Shown: positions 6,057 to 6,314 of the stretch, one piece after another | Layout of the letters: each line of letters starts with the position of its first letter | Position numbering within the stretch: the first letter of the stretch is position 1 | Source: an uncultured Bacteroidota bacterium | GTDB taxonomy: Bacteria > Bacteroidota > Bacteroidia > Bacteroidales > P3 | DNA length: 6,314 bases | Direction: 5' to 3' | Assembly (NCBI GenBank): GCA_900546465.1 | Contig: URCX01000115.1 | Span: 1 to 6,314 of the forward strand | Made by a program: the position numbers and the translations under genes | The notes under the pieces: generated by a model | Databases searched by the model: none | Seen by the model: only the letters and a program-made list of their open reading frames with translations | What the model was told of the DNA's origin: nothing

Positions 6057-6130
6057 GCCGATGTAGCTCAGTTGGCCAGAGCAGCTGATTTGTAATCAGC
6101 GGGTCGGGGGTTCGAATCCCTCTATCGGCT
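6057..6130 (+). tRNA. trnT: tRNA-Thr (anticodon UGU)
   Basis: All arms fold. The acceptor is GCCGATG with TATCGGC (one G-T pair) and discriminator T6130. The D stem is GCTC/GAGC. The anticodon stem is GCTGA/TCAGC with loop TTTGTAA and anticodon TGT at 6091-6093. The variable loop is GGGTC, and the T arm is GGGGG-TTCGAAT-CCCTC. It reads ACA and related Thr codons. CCA is not encoded. It is the first gene after the promoter and is followed by tRNA-Tyr after 11 bases. Confidence 0.97.
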
Positions 6131-6141
6131 CAATATTAGAT

Positions 6142-6223
6142 GGGAGAGTCGCATAGCGGCAATTGCAACAGACTGTAAATCTGTCCTCTTCGGAGTTCGG
6201 TGGTTCGAGTCCACCCTCTCCCA
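6142..6223 (+). tRNA. trnY: tRNA-Tyr (anticodon GUA)
   Basis: The acceptor GGGAGAG pairs with CTCTCCC and the discriminator is A6223. The anticodon stem ACAGA/TCTGT holds loop CTGTAAA with anticodon GTA at 6175-6177. A long variable arm (6185-6198) with a CTC-TTCG-GAG hairpin marks a class II tRNA, as expected for bacterial tRNA-Tyr. The T arm is GGTGG-TTCGAGT-CCACC. CCA is not encoded. Confidence 0.97.
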
Positions 6224-6268
6224 CGAATGAAAGAAGTAAAGGCGGTAGTTTGCTTTTATTGAAATAAT

Positions 6269-6314
6269 GCGGAAGTAGCTCATTTGGTAGAGCGATAGCC
6301 TTCCAAGCTATAGG
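6269..6314 (+). tRNA. trnG: tRNA-Gly (anticodon UCC), cut by the right edge
   Basis: The visible 46 bases include the 5' acceptor strand GCGGAAG, the D stem GCTC/GAGC, and the anticodon stem ATAGC/GCTAT with loop CTTCCAA and anticodon TCC at 6302-6304. The T arm and 3' acceptor strand lie beyond the window. It follows tRNA-Tyr after 45 bases in the same orientation and is probably on the same transcript. Confidence 0.93.

Noticed and set aside
1..6314. CRISPR array, transposase, phage gene or defence system
   Set aside because: No regular direct repeats with spacers, no transposase or integrase motif and no defence-type domain is visible on either strand. The tRNA genes show no attachment-site duplication within the window.

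Overview
The window has two parts of different origin. Positions 1 to about 557 hold the 3' side of a reading frame that is open at the left edge. It encodes tandem SpaA/Cna_B-like (prealbumin-fold, isopeptide-forming) surface-protein domains of the kind carried by gut Bacillota (Lachnospiraceae-like) and their conjugative elements. From about 558 to the right edge everything fits a Bacteroidota (Bacteroidales-like) chromosome: a LUD-domain gene beside cdsA, a short membrane-anchored Psd, a Bacteroides-type RluA-family protein, a DUF4369/TlpA-like secreted thioredoxin, a long-form PurM (390 aa), and a promoter matching the Bacteroidota consensus TTTG-N20-TAnnTTTG. The two parts join in frame, but Ile and Leu codon use changes abruptly there. 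The simplest reading is a chimeric metagenomic join; a real recombination is the less likely alternative.

Layout, all on the + strand: SpaA fragment (3-557); LUD-domain gene lacking its N-terminus (558-1058); cdsA (1063-1905); psd (1919-2575); RluA-like pseudouridine synthase (2572-3348); TlpA/ResA-like thioredoxin (3341-4408); two tandem hairpins built on one 8-base core (4411-4483); purM (4524-5696) with a strong Shine-Dalgarno sequence; a 360-base gap with a hairpin after purM and a promoter (5928-5959); then tRNA-Thr(UGU), tRNA-Tyr(GUA) and a tRNA-Gly(UCC) cut by the right edge.

LUD, cdsA, psd, the RluA-like gene and the TlpA-like gene look like one transcription unit, with gaps of 4 and 13 bases followed by overlaps of 4 and 8 bases. 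CdsA makes CDP-diacylglycerol and Psd makes phosphatidylethanolamine, so this is mainly a phospholipid operon with an RNA-modification enzyme and an envelope redox protein attached. The phosphatidylserine synthase that should act between CdsA and Psd is not here. PurM (purine synthesis) is a separate unit. The tRNA order Thr(UGU)-Tyr-Gly(UCC) matches thrU-tyrU-glyT of E. coli, which precede thrT and tufB, so tRNA-Thr(GGU) and tuf are expected just beyond the right edge.

I see no convincing new biological system. The items most worth checking are the junction near 558, the LUD protein missing a normally conserved C-terminal motif, and the four-armed hairpin pair before purM.
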